Assembly: GCA_006503535.1 (NCBI GenBank)
Contig: QYRS01000003.1
Coordinates: 4,464,001 to 4,528,000, forward strand
Source of the DNA: Arthrinium phaeospermum
Lineage: Eukaryota > Ascomycota > Sordariomycetes > Amphisphaeriales > Apiosporaceae
Reading direction: 5' to 3'
Length of the DNA stretch: 64,000 bases
The notes under the pieces were generated by a model, which saw only the letters and a list, made by a program, of their open reading frames with translations, made no database searches and was not told the origin of the DNA. Positions 46,778 to 57,349 of this stretch are shown here, piece by piece (within the stretch, counting starts at the first letter, position 1; the number at the start of each line of letters is the position of its first letter). The position numbers and the translations under genes were made by a program.

Positions 46778-48514
46778 ATGCCTGAAGACACCAAGATCCC
46801 CGACGTCTACGGACCGGGAACCCACACGGACAAGACCTTCGTGCCCGTGCCGCAAGACACGGAGCGCATCTTCCGCCTGATCGCCTCGGAGACGCCCGGC
46901 TTCACCCGGGACGAGGCCCTGCTGTCCAAGGTCAAGTTCACGGGCGAGGACTTCCCCGTGATCCCGGGCCCCATCAAGGCCGTCTCGGTGGCCGCGGCGC
47001 TGCACGCCATGGCGGGCGTGCTGGGCGACGAGATCCTGACGCTGCGGGGCGCCGAGGACAAGAACCGGCAGATCACGGTCAACACGACGCACGCCGGCCT
47101 CTGGCTGGGCACCATCGCCGTCGCCCACGTCGGCGGCCAGGACGTCGTCAGCCTGGTCAAGCAAGGGAAGATGAAGCAGCTCATTCCCGACTGGGAGCGC
47201 GGCTGGACCGACACCCCGCTCAAGTACCGCGCCACCGGCCTCTACCCCACCAGCAACCCCGAGGTCTGGTACTCGCTGCACGGCTCCATGGACGCGCCGC
47301 CCGTGCTCAAGTCGATTGGGGTTGATGCCACCGACGCGGCGGCCAACCAGAGCAACGAGGCGGCCGCGGCGCACATCGCCCAGCACACGCGCAAGATCAG
47401 CCCCGAGCAGCTCGAGATGACCAACCTGCTCAACGGCCTCTGCGGCAGCATCTGCTTCACGCCCGAGCAGTGGAACAACAGCGCCATGGGCAAGTCCCTC
47501 GCCGCCCACCCCATCGTCAACGCCAAGCCCATGTCGCCCCAGACCCCTACGGGTCCCGTCGCCTTCCCGCCGCTGGACCCGAGCGACAGGCGGCCCCTGG
47601 CGGGCGTCAAGGTGCTGGAGCTGACGCGCGTCATCGCGGGCCCCCAGATCAGCACCGTCCTGTCCAGCATGGGCGCCGACGTGATCCGCGTCAACCCGCC
47701 GCACCTGCCCGACATCAACGTGCTGCAGGTCACCCTCAACGCCGGCAAGCGCACCACGGCCCTCGACCTGCGCCAGCCCGCGGACGCCGCGGTCCTGCAA
47801 TCCCTGCTCAAGGAGGCCGACGTCTTCGTCCAGGGCTTCCGCCTCGGCAAGATGGCCAAGTACGGCCTCGCCCAGGGCGACGTCGCCGCCATGGCCGCCG
47901 CCCGCGGGCGCGGCATCGTCTACGTCTCGGAGAACTGCTACGGGCCCGACGGCTACTACGCCGAGCGCCCCGGCTGGCAGCAGATCGCCGACGCGGCGGC
48001 GGGCTCGGCCTACGTGACGGGCAAGTCGCTGAACCTGCCCGACAACGAGGCGGTGCTGCCGTCGCTGCCCATCTCGGACATGACGTGCGGCCTGCTGGGC
48101 GCCGTCGGCACGCTCAAGGCGCTGCGCGACCGCGCGATCCACGGAGGGAGCTACGTCGTGCACTCGTCGCTGGCGGCCGTCAACACCACCGCGCTGCGGC
48201 CCGAGATCGGGCTCTACCCGCGCGAGGTCGTCAAGGAGTGCGCGGACCGGTTCCAGTGGGCCGAGATGCGGGGCGCGCACCACGTGCTCGACCTGCTGGT
48301 GACGGTCTGGGACGGCTGGAAGCGGGTGCTGGGCTCCTACCTCGAGGAGGGCAGCGGTTGGTTCCAGACGTTTGAGCAGAGCGAGTTCGGCGGCCAGAGG
48401 CTGAGCTTGCTGAAGCCCGTCGTGAGCTTCAGCGATAAGGCCAGCTCGCCGGAGTGGAAGACGCCTAGCAAGCCGTACGGGGCGCAGAAGGCGACTGAGC
48501 TTAAGTTTGAGTAA
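46778..48514 (+). CDS. Family III (CaiB/BaiF-type) CoA-transferase
   Basis: 578 aa, one exon; the first ATG in frame is at 46778 (MPEDTKIPD). The C-terminal half is a CaiB/BaiF domain: RRPLAGVKVLELTRVIAGPQ, LSSMGADVIRVNPPH, NAGKRTTALDLRQP, ADVFVQGFRLGKMAKYGL and VSENCYGPDGYYAERPGWQ. The nucleophilic Asp is kept as D434 in LPISDMTCGLLGAVG (equivalent to Asp169 of formyl-CoA transferase). The N-terminal half (about 45-250, with AVSVAAALHAMAGVLGDEI and NTTHAGLWLG) looks like a second, diverged copy of the fold, an arrangement known in fungal members. The enzyme moves CoA between carboxylic acids. No substrate is evident; the divergent dehydrogenase suggests a shared pathway. Confidence 0.92.
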   Translation: MPEDTKIPDVYGPGTHTDKTFVPVPQDTERIFRLIASETPGFTRDEALLSKVKFTGEDFPVIPGPIKAVSVAAALHAMAGVLGDEILTLRGAEDKNRQITVNTTHAGLWLGTIAVAHVGGQDVVSLVKQGKMKQLIPDWERGWTDTPLKYRATGLYPTSNPEVWYSLHGSMDAPPVLKSIGVDATDAAANQSNEAAAAHIAQHTRKISPEQLEMTNLLNGLCGSICFTPEQWNNSAMGKSLAAHPIVNAKPMSPQTPTGPVAFPPLDPSDRRPLAGVKVLELTRVIAGPQISTVLSSMGADVIRVNPPHLPDINVLQVTLNAGKRTTALDLRQPADAAVLQSLLKEADVFVQGFRLGKMAKYGLAQGDVAAMAAARGRGIVYVSENCYGPDGYYAERPGWQQIADAAAGSAYVTGKSLNLPDNEAVLPSLPISDMTCGLLGAVGTLKALRDRAIHGGSYVVHSSLAAVNTTALRPEIGLYPREVVKECADRFQWAEMRGAHHVLDLLVTVWDGWKRVLGSYLEEGSGWFQTFEQSEFGGQRLSLLKPVVSFSDKASSPEWKTPSKPYGAQKATELKFE

Positions 48515-49265
48515 GGGAAAAGGATTACGACGTTATGAGACGGTTGGGTGTATTAGAGCGATAGATTTATCTTGACTAGAATCGATTATTATTATTCACT
48601 TGATACATATGACTTATCCTGTGCAATATCTGACTATGCGCGGCCGTCTGAGTGGTGCAGGAGTACGTGTTGACAGCTCGACTATACCCTCGTCTACTAT
48701 GTTATAAATCGTATCTGTGTGCCAATAGCTGCTGTCTGTCTAGCTACTACTGATTTCTCCGGTCTCTGCTTCCTTTGTTACATTGGAACCCCTTTGATGT
48801 CGGGGCTAGTTTGTGTTCGTCCAGTCAAAGAGCCTTTCTTCTATGGCAAACCACGAGCCTGTCCGTATTAAAGAGACTTCGGGCCCTTTCAGGATCGAGA
48901 TCATCTGTTTCCCTTCTTCAGGGCCTAGAGTTCTGACATCGAGTAATACTTTCCTCTCTTTATCGTGCCATCTAACAAAGCACCTGGAGAGTAGTATATA
49001 ACCCGGCATGAAGGCAGCACACATACGGTTCTACGCTTGTAATTCTATTTGTGACTGTAGTTTTCTTTGATTCCATTTCCTTACCTCCATTTTCCTTTTT
49101 CGTAACAATCGTACAAGCCAAGTCTATTCGTTTTGGCACTACACTCGCTACTATACACAACCAACCCCTGCTTTACTGGGTTTTATCACCACCATTTTCT
49201 TAGGCAAACGTCGTTTTCCCCTTTGACTTGTGTCAACCGTTTACCTTGTCCCTTTTCCAAAAATC
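48515..49265. other. Intergenic, no gene seen
   Basis: AT-rich 3' flank of the CoA-transferase gene, then a CT-rich promoter region of the following gene. Confidence 0.4.
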
Positions 49266-50618
49266 ATGGCTCTTCGAATATTACTCCCCAAGATCAGCGC
49301 CTTCGGCCTCTCGCAGATCACGACCCCGGAACCCCTTTCCCCCATCTCCAAGCGCAAGCTCCGCCACCTCCTCCCCTCCTCGCCCGTCGCCGCCCCCAGC
49401 CCGCAGTGCCCGCCCCCGCCGCGGGAGCCCTACCCCTTCCTCTGGCAGTGCTGCTCTTGCTACACGACGTACCGCTTCTCGACCACGCGCCGCTGCCTCC
49501 TCTGCAGCCACAACTACTGCACCCGCGAAGTCGCCTTCGGATCATCCAACCCTTCTTCCTCTTCTTCTTCTGCTCCGGGCGGCAACGGAAAGAAGCGCCG
49601 CCGCCGCAACAAGTACTGCCGCACCGAGTTCGACTACGAAGGCTGGGCGGCCTGGGGCGCCTGGCGCCGCGGCCACGCCCTGGGCATCGAGAGCACGCGC
49701 GAGGCCGACGCCGACGCCGAACTAAACGAGCGCGAGCGCAAGTTCGTCAAGAAGACGCACGACTGCTTCGTGCACTGCGACTTCCCCTCGCAGTGCTTCC
49801 ACACGCAGATCCGCGTGCTCGAGGACGAGCTGCGCGGGGCGGAGGAGCGGGCGGCCATCGCCCGGGTGGGGGTGGAGGAGATTTTGGGGGCGTATGCGGT
49901 GGCGCCGTTGTCGAGTCGGGATGGCAAGGCGGAGCCGGAGGGGGAGGACGATGGGGATCGGCTCGAGCTCAACTTGGCTAGGGACTTGCCCGAGGACGAG
50001 GAGACGTCGCCCTTCTTCTACGACGAGAGGAAGTCCCAAAACAGCGGCGGCTGCGGCAACGGCAGAGACATCACCAGCAGCAAGCCAGGCTACCCCGTCA
50101 CCATCCCGGGCCTCACCACCACCTCGCCCGCCGTCGACGCCACCAAGCTGACGCGCGACGAGCTCTTCGCCCTCATCGACGAGGACGACGACATGATGGC
50201 CTTCGAGGACAGCAAGGCCGGGCAGCGGGCCGGGGCCAGCAGCCGGCTGCTGATGCGCCACCCGCACCGCAACAACTCGACCGAGCGGGTGGACTGGGCC
50301 GGCGACCTCGAGATGGGCTTCTTGGACGACCTGGTAGACAGCAGCGACGACTCGGACGATGATTCGTACGAATACGCGGCTGAGCATCATCATCGTGGTA
50401 GGCCGACCTCCAGCGGTTCTGACGTCTCTTCGGCTTCTGCGTCTTCGTCGGAGTGGGAGGATATCGATGATGATGACGAGGAGGATGGGGAGGTGATGGA
50501 GGACGTATTTGTGGACGCGAGGGGCTTCAGAGAAGAAGAAAGAGAGGAGGAAGAGGGAGTACCCCTGCGAGACTTCAGGGGGGCGACGCACATGTTCAGG
50601 ATCGAGGCGGGGCCTTGA
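49266..50618 (+). CDS. CxxC zinc-binding-like acidic protein, unknown function
   Basis: 450 aa, one exon; start at the first ATG (MALRILLPK). Near residues 60-87 WQCCSCYTTYRF and RRCLLCSHNYC make a CxxC ... CxxC pair that could bind zinc. A basic KKRRRR patch (about 109-114), CRTEFDYEGWAAWGAWRRG, and CFVHCDFPSQCF follow. The C-terminal half is highly acidic and Ser-rich (DDSDDDSYEYAA, DIDDDDEEDGEV) and ends in RDFRGATHMFRIEAGP. The combination suggests a nuclear protein. I do not recognise a named family. Confidence 0.75.
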   Translation: MALRILLPKISAFGLSQITTPEPLSPISKRKLRHLLPSSPVAAPSPQCPPPPREPYPFLWQCCSCYTTYRFSTTRRCLLCSHNYCTREVAFGSSNPSSSSSSAPGGNGKKRRRRNKYCRTEFDYEGWAAWGAWRRGHALGIESTREADADAELNERERKFVKKTHDCFVHCDFPSQCFHTQIRVLEDELRGAEERAAIARVGVEEILGAYAVAPLSSRDGKAEPEGEDDGDRLELNLARDLPEDEETSPFFYDERKSQNSGGCGNGRDITSSKPGYPVTIPGLTTTSPAVDATKLTRDELFALIDEDDDMMAFEDSKAGQRAGASSRLLMRHPHRNNSTERVDWAGDLEMGFLDDLVDSSDDSDDDSYEYAAEHHHRGRPTSSGSDVSSASASSSEWEDIDDDDEEDGEVMEDVFVDARGFREEEREEEEGVPLRDFRGATHMFRIEAGP

Positions 50619-51168
50619 TCTACGCGCAAAGATGGTGGTCTGCGATCCTTGTTTACTAGACCCGTAACCTTCTCAGTATATATTTGAGTCGCTTCGTCAA
50701 GTCATAATTCATTTCCAATTTGATTTAATCTCAATTGATGTACTTCCATCTTAATGATTTGATTGGCGTATTGTTGCTGACATACACCGGTAACACCAGT
50801 CAGCGCAACCATCGAAGAGCACGAAAGGGCCAAGTTGAGGGCAATTGGTGATATCATACGTTAGCCAGTTGGCAGATTAAAATGAAATATATAACATACG
50901 GACTTTATAAAACCGCAGCAAATTGCTGCCAAGTAACGCTGAATCCACCCCGTCATAAGAATCCCAAGTGGTGTGCCCTACCTTTTCCAAATTTCCGCCC
51001 CAAATCATAACTTCGTAAATGTCCCAATTGAATGTGCCCAACTGCCAGCAGTAAATTGACATACCAACACTGATCCGGTATCCCAGATGACCTATACCCG
51101 CGGCTAGCCAAAACAAAACCCTTGCTCTTTATCTCTTCAGCAACCTGCACGCACACAACACCCATCCC
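50619..51168. other. Convergent intergenic region
   Basis: 3' flanks of the two converging genes; no gene seen. Confidence 0.4.
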
Positions 51169-52564
51169 TCACTTCGCAGCCGCCGCCGCCGGCTTGAAAA
51201 GCCCCGTCCGCCTCCCCCTCGCCTCGACATGCTCGACCTGGCAAGCCGCCAGCACGGGCCGGAGGTTGTTGTCGACCTTGTCGCGCAGGATGCCGTCGAC
51301 GTGGCGGCCCAGGTCGCTCATCTTGATGGTGAGCTGGCTGAAGTGGCCGTCGTTGCAGAGGGAGTCGCTGACGGCGCGCAGGGCGGCCACGAGCTGGTAG
51401 ACGGACCCGGCGTACGTGTCGCGGTTCGGCAGCGGCCAGAGCCGGAACTTCTTCATGGCGCGCAGGGTCGCGCCCAGCATGGCGTCCAGGTTGGACGTGT
51501 CGCTGACGCCGCGCGGCTCGTGGGCGTCGGGGATCAGGGCCTCGACCCAGGCCAGGAGCGGGGTCAGGAGGCGCGAGACTACTTTCTGGCGCGTGGCGTG
51601 GATGGTTTCTAGCGGGAGTAAGTCAGTGATAAGAGGTTGGGAATCGGTAGAAAGTTCTGCCAAATCAACTATTGACCAACTGACCAAAGGCCTCTTCAGG
51701 CTCAAATGACTCGTTGAAAAGGACCCCCTTGGTGCCGTGCGCCGTCACGGGCGACCACAGGCTGCCGTTGTCGACGTCGAGGCGACTGCACCAGGCCAAC
51801 TCGACAATGATCCGCTCGAATTCGGCCAGGTTGCCGAGCTCCCACGTGATCCAGAGGCACTTCTGCAGCCCGACGTAGGTCGACGCATTGTGCGCGCCCG
51901 GCTGCTTCCGGTTGTTGAGCTCGGTGACCTGCTGCAGCCGCAGCGCCGACCACAGCGCCGCCCACGGCCGCACGCAGTGCGTCAGGTCGTACTTGTCGGT
52001 GGTGATGGTGAGGTCGTAGATGAGCTGGATGCGGGACCCCTTGAGCTCGTCTTGGGGCACCTTGTCGAACTGCGTGTGGAAGATGCTCAGCAGGATGTAG
52101 AAGGTGTTGGGCGAGTCCTCGGGCAGGCGCACCACCCAGTCGCCGCCCCCGCGCCCGGGCCGCCGCGCCTCGGCGAAGCCCCCGTTCAGCATCTGCCGGA
52201 ACACGGCCGAGGCGCGGGCCAGGGCGCGCGAGTCGACGCGGAAGGTGGCCGGGGTGGCGGACGGGTACTCCTCGCCGATGGCGAGCAGCAGGTCGCCGTC
52301 GGGGTCGATGTCGTAGCGCCGCTCCGGCAGGTTGTGGTTCACTTGAACCTCAACGTCAACGTCAGCATCAGGTTCAGAAACCTGGACCTGGGGAGGGGCG
52401 GCCACTACGATCTCAGAGCCTGTGGTAGTGGCGGCGGCGGCGGCGGTGGGTTCAGCGCGCAAGGCCGGCGCGGGCCTTTCTTCGCCCGATGCAGAAGCTG
52501 ATCGGCTCCGCGGGCGCTTGGTACCCGAGGTGCTGGCCTGCGAGCGGGTAATGGGCGCTTCCAT
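51169..52564 (-). CDS. BTB/POZ-like domain protein
   Basis: 439 aa from two exons on the minus strand, 52564-51685 and 51608-51169 (intron GTCAGT ... CTAG, phase 1). The N-terminus is low in complexity with a basic TKRPRSRS patch. The BTB-like domain lies at about 84-180: DIDPDGDLLLAIGEEYP, FRVDSRALARASAVFRQML, VRLPEDSPNTFYILLSIFH and LTITTDKYDLTHCVRPW. This follows the pattern of fungal 'nuclear pore-like' BTB proteins. The C-terminal part is helical (ATRQKVVSRLLTPLLAWVEA) without a named domain. BTB domains usually mediate dimerisation or cullin-3 binding; which one here is unknown. Confidence 0.83.
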
Positions 52565-53456
52565 CTTCGAATCCTAAATCTACGAATTGAAATGTGGAAG
52601 ATCAATGATGAATTCGCATCCTCGTGATATACTTAGCAGATAGCGGTGTATATAGTATTGATAAAATGAGATGGAACGTTCGGGGTTCACGACAGCGAGA
52701 GCGTATTACAGGTATTGTGTCGGGTTTGGGGGCCTTGGGGGGCCTTGGGGGGTCCATGCGCCTGACATGCACGCTGTGCTGCTACGTGCCCAATAGGTTG
52801 GCTGCCAGTCCGACTGCCGTGCGACAAGCGGAAGTCAGAATCGCCGACGTGTTTCGCGCAAACCTTTTTACCGCAGGCTGACTTCAATTCAAAGAAGGGG
52901 AAGTCTTCAAGAATAACACGCTAGATCAATATGCAAAAGGAAGGAACGGCAAGAAGCAAAATGCTGTGATTTCCCTAAGCAGTTCAGTATTAATAGGTGG
53001 TTCCTTATTGGTCTTTACGTGAGCGAGGCCTGCTTACAGCCGCTAAAATGTCTGTTAGCATGGCGATCATTGTACTCGTACCTGCCTGGCATCGGGATAA
53101 GTGGAAGACTGCGGGAAGCAGGTAAGCCCGGAATTCCGTGCCGTCGCGCTTGCATGTCCTCGTGCCTCGAGATGTATCATGGCAATGAGGCTATTCACCA
53201 TATGCATGCAAGCCCCCGAGTTTGTCAGCAACCACCCCCCATGCTTCGTTCCTTACTCCGCACTCCAATATGATGTCACCGTTCTGTCCACTCGTTTCAA
53301 CCGCTCAACCTCCACTGTGACACCGTCCACGAGCAATACAAATTGGACTGCAATCTACACGGGAACGTCTTGTCCTGTTCCCCATCTCATTTCATCCAAA
53401 GCTGTTTTGTTAGGGAAGAAAAGAAGAAGTCACGACACTGATAGTGACACATCATC
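52565..53456. other. Divergent promoter region with short G-rich repeat
   Basis: No gene supported. At 52727-52753 a CCTTGGGGGG unit is repeated in tandem. Confidence 0.4.
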
Positions 53457-54596
53457 ATGTCGTACGTCGACGGCGCAGGTCGTTACCTCGGCCAGGTGGG
53501 CAACGAGTCCGGCAGTGTGTTGGACTCGTCCCCGATCCCTTCGGCGGTGAAATACCACCACGGGCTGCGGCGAGAACTTCTGGACGTCGGGATCCTGCGG
53601 GACACCATCCTGCCCAGCCTACAGGTACATGGCTCATTGGCGCTTATTGCATACGGCGTGGCCCGCGCGACCGACAGCGTCGAGGGCAAGGATTGGCTGT
53701 GGCCCGTGGCGCCTATGGTAAACGGATGGTGGAGTGCCGTCGGCCGTAAGGTCGTTGTTCGGGGAATGACGGTCCCGCAGGCCTTCGCGACGCTCTCGCG
53801 GCCCGAACGGCTGCTTCTTGCCGGTGTTACACTTTGGGGTGGTCGTCTCTTCTACCGCATCGCCAGTCGCTCTGCTCGCCGTCGCCGCGCCGCGCCCGGC
53901 ACTGACGATGCCCGCTACGAGGAGGCCAAGAAGGAGCCCGGTTTCTGGAATAAGGCCCTCTTCACCTTGTTCGTCCCCGAGGCCCTCATCCAGACCGTCA
54001 TCTCGTTGCCCTTCACGGCGCCCTTCCACCACCAGGGCGCTGTCCTCACTGGCTACCACCCCGTCATCCAGGCTGTCGCCGTCGGTCTCTTCTCTGCCGG
54101 TTTCGCGCTCGAGGTTCTTGCGGATAAGCAGTTGGAGGAGTTCAAGCAGGACGACAAGAACAAGAACGCTGTTTGCAAGGAGGGGGTTTGGAGTCTCGTT
54201 CGACACCCTAAGTAAGTCAAGTCAAGTCAGCTTATATCCATGCAATTGGGAAGCTAACACTATACCTCAAGCTACCTGGGTGACTCTCTGGTCCACTTCT
54301 CGTTCCCGCTTCTGCTGTACGGATCCGACATGCTGGCCCCGATCGAGATCCTCGGCTGCATCGCCAACTACGCGTTCCTGAGATACGTCGGCGGGGACAA
54401 GCAGACGGAGAAGCACCAGGAGCGCCGCTACTCGCAGACCAACGTCGAGAAGCACGCCGACTTTGTCAAGTTCAAGGAGACGCACAACTCCGTCTGGCCC
54501 CGCGTCGAGGTGGTCAAGAACAAGTGGCTGTGGTACGTCCTGGGTGCGGGCGTGGCCGGTGCGGCTGTCGAGCAGGCTGTTCACCAACTGCTGTAA
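53457..54596 (+). CDS. DUF1295/steroid 5-alpha-reductase-like membrane protein
   Basis: 359 aa from two exons, 53457-54211 and 54272-54596 (GTAAGT ... CAAG, phase 2). Several hydrophobic segments are present (for example LLLAGVTLWGGRLFY, ALIQTVISLPFTAPF, VIQAVAVGLFSAGFALEVLA, FSFPLLLYGSDMLAPIEILG). The family signature is near the C-terminal side: GVWSLVRHPNYLGD, interrupted by the intron inside the Asn codon. The superfamily holds steroid reductases and isoprenylcysteine-methyltransferase-like enzymes of the ER, using NADPH or SAM. The substrate cannot be told from the sequence. Length is normal for the fungal members. Confidence 0.88.
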
Positions 54597-54814
54597 GGAA
54601 GGCCGGATGGGTTCGGGAGGGTTATCACTGTAAACAACTGTACGTTCTGATGGTTAGGTATGGCGTTATTGGTTTGGTCCGGGAACAAATTTGCACAGTC
54701 TGGTTTAGCTAAGACGATCCTTACACTTAGGACAATGAACACTCGCGTTTGATATTGCAAACATAATGTAGCCCCTTTCGTGCTAATACGCATTGGAGTG
54801 CAAAATTGATACCG

Positions 54815-55611
54815 AGCCATTGTTGCTTCTACGGAAGGTGCCGTATTAAATTGATAAGGCGGCTCTCGCCTAGGAGGAATAACATCTGGGGTACGGGGCA
54901 AGGAAGGTATCGTCTACCTGGCCGGCGCCCCTCCGTTGCCCCTCGTTCTGCGTTTATCGCACACACCAAGGCGTAAACCTGAGTCCCAGCCATTGTTGCT
55001 TATACAGAAGGTGCCACAGTCAACCGGCAAGGTTGCTCTCGCCTAAGAGAGATAACCTCTGGGGCACGGGGCGAGGAAGGCATCGTCCACCTGGCCGGCG
55101 CACCTCCGTTGCCCCTCGTTCGGCGTTCATCACACGCACCAAGGTGTAGACCTGAGGCCGAGCCATTGTTGTTTATACGGAAGGTGCCATGGCTAATTGA
55201 CAAGGCGGCTCTCGCCTCGGAGGAATAACCTCTGGGGTACAGGGCGAGGAAGGTATCGTCAACCTGGCCGGCGCCCCTCCGTTGCCCCTCGTTCGGCGTT
55301 CATCACACGTTTATCACACTGGAACTCACGTTTATTACAGAGGATATCCTCCCTACGGCAGCTATTCCTCAGTGGAATAACCCCCATGAGTACAAGGAGA
55401 GGAAGCTATCTCCCACCTGGCCGGCGCCCCTCCGTTACCCCTCGTTCTGCGTTTATTACACCCGGAGCCGCGTTTATTACAGAGGTTATCCTCCCTACGG
55501 CTGCTATTCCTCAGTGGAATAACCCCCGAAGTACAGGGCGAGGAAGGCATCGTCTACCTGGCCGGCGCCCCTCCGTTACCCCTCGTCCTCCGTTTGTCAC
55601 GCAGGGACCCG
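54815..55611. repeat. Tandem repeat array A (173-bp and 142-bp units)
   Basis: Three units of about 173 bp begin AGCCATTGTTG at 54815, 54988 and 55161; two units of about 142 bp begin CGTTTATTACAGAGG at 55329 and 55471. All five share a core near CTACCTGGCCGGCGCC, CTCCGTTGCCCCTCG and CGTTTATCACAC. The units differ by point changes and small indels, so the array is not brand new. It begins about 220 bp after the DUF1295 gene. No gene, tRNA or mobile-element protein is seen in it. Confidence 0.9.
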
Positions 55612-55705
55612 CGTTTAGTCGACCTCCCCCGGCAACGGTTAGCTTAGGGCACCCAATATTTCAACTGAAGGTATTGTTCTAGGAACCGAGGGGTCCTTCC
55701 TTTTT

Positions 55706-56290
55706 CACATTGCAAGCACCGGTCCTACGGCCTTGATCCAGTACTCTTTGCATTTACCACATTGTCACCTCCGTCCCGGCACCACATTGTCACCTCCGTC
55801 CCGGCACCACATTGTCGCCTCCGTTTCGGCATCACTTGCAATCACCGGCACAACGGCCTTGATCCAGTACTTTTCATTCACCGCATTGTCGCCTCCGTTT
55901 TCTCGCCAATTGCAATCACCGGTCCTGCGGCCTTGATTCAGTAAGTACTTTCCTTTTACCACATTGTCACCTCCGTTTCGGCACCACATTGTCACCCCCG
56001 TTTTGGCACCACCTTGTCGACTCTGTTTTGGCATCCAAGTCCTTGGACCAACACGAGACTCACGTCCATTCTCACTCGCCATTCGTCATTTGGCCATCTT
56101 TCCACTCCAGATCACCTTTCAGGCACTGATATTAGGATTGAAGATTTTCTTCGACGAAAACGAGAGACCTTCCTTGGTTACATTTGCAATCACCGGTCCA
56201 ACAGCCTGGGTTCTGTACCTTTTCATTCACCACGTTGTCGCCTCCGTTTTGGCATCAAAGTCCTTGGACCACCACTGTCGCCTCCGTTTT
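55706..56290. repeat. Repeat array B (25-bp units in a larger superunit)
   Basis: A 25-bp unit, ACCACATTGTCACCTCCG plus seven bases, starts at 55756, 55781 and 55806, again at 55958, 55983 and 56008, and in changed form near 55880, 56228 and 56269. A second element, TTGCAATCACCGGTCC with GCGGCCTTGATCCAGTA, precedes the groups at about 55710, 55835, 55910 and 56190, making a higher-order unit. The array reaches to within 50 bp of the J-domain gene start at 56340, so it must overlap its promoter and leader. Confidence 0.88.
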
Positions 56291-56339
56291 CCACCACCGA
56301 CTCTGCTTCCATCTCATCTCCACCTGTGAATCCTTCAAG

Positions 56340-57349
56340 ATGGCTCCCGAACCCACTTTCGACTACTATGCCGAGCTCGGCATCCCCGAGACGGCTTCGG
56401 CCCTGGAGATCCGTACTGCATACCGCCAGCTTGCCCTCGTTCGCCACCCTGACAGAAACCCTAACGACCCGACTGCTACCGCTTCTTTCCAGCGAGTAAG
56501 TTTTGCAAAGCCTCCTTAAAGTATGTTGGCTATGTACAGAGCGGAGATGCTAATCCATGACGTTGGGAATAGATTCAGGAGGCCTATGAGACCCTCGCAG
56601 ATGCCAACGCCAAGGCGATCTACGACAACGCTCGTGCCCAGGCCCATCATCAGACTTCCCCTTTCGATGCCGGAGGCGGAGCAGGACAAGATTTCAGTTC
56701 TTTCTCTTATGGCCATTACACCTTCACCACCTTCCCGACGTTTGGGGCCAGACCCTCCCACTACTTCGGCCGTGAGTCCTACATGCACCGCCGCGCAGCC
56801 TTCATGAGAGCTCAGAATGAGCAATTCGAGCAGCGCATGAGAGCCGAGGCAGAGCAGCGCATGAGAGCCGAGGCAGAGCGCGCTGAGGCCCACGCACAGG
56901 CTGAACAGGAACGTGTTGCCGCTGAGCGCCGCGCCGATCGGGAACGAGTAGAAGAGGAGCGCCGCGAGGCCGCCGAGCGCCAGGCCGCAGCCGCCAAAGA
57001 GAAGGCCGAGGCCGAAGAACGCCGCCGCACTGAACGACGCGAGGCTGCCGCCCGCGAGGCCGCCGACGAGGCCTTGGCCAGAGAGGAGGGGATTCGACTT
57101 GAGCGAGAGCAGCAGGAGGCTCGCTGGACCCTGTACAAGGCCGTGACGGATGTGGACAAGCGCAGTGCCTGCCTCCACTCGCAGTACGATGGCTGGTTCC
57201 GGGAGGTTCACCAGCGCAAGGCCAAGTGCGAGGAGTGCGGTGTCAAGCGCAGCATGAGCAACTTCGGCTGCCCCTACTGTGGCCTGATGGTCTGCCCCAA
57301 GTGCCGCAACGAGCTGGCTGAGCAGAAGCGCGATATGGAGGACAACTGA
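56340..57349 (+). CDS. J-domain (DnaJ/Hsp40-type) protein with coiled coil and CxxC C-terminus
   Basis: 310 aa from two exons, 56340-56495 and 56573-57349 (GTAAGT ... ATAG, phase 0, inside the J domain). The J domain is at about 8-75: YYAELGIPETASALEIRTAY, HPD motif in LVRHPDRNP, and EAYETLADANAKAIYDNAR. A Gly/Phe/Tyr-rich link follows, then a long charged helix (about 140-235) rich in RAEAE and EERR repeats, likely a coiled coil. The C-terminus has CEECGVKRSMSNFGCPYCGL and CPKC, likely one zinc site. J proteins stimulate Hsp70 ATPase; the coiled coil and zinc part would select clients. The overall form is common in fungi but unnamed. Confidence 0.88.

Noticed and set aside
46739..48283. 514-codon minus-strand frame opposite the CoA-transferase
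   Set aside because: Shadow of a GC-rich coding region; the plus strand carries all family motifs.
55197..55682. 161-codon frame across repeat array A with recurring GRRPSVTPR
   Set aside because: It follows from the repeat period and breaks with unit-length changes; no start context or codon bias.
55756..56032. CRISPR-like look of regularly spaced 25-bp repeats
   Set aside because: The units are directly adjacent with no unique spacers, and the genome is eukaryotic.
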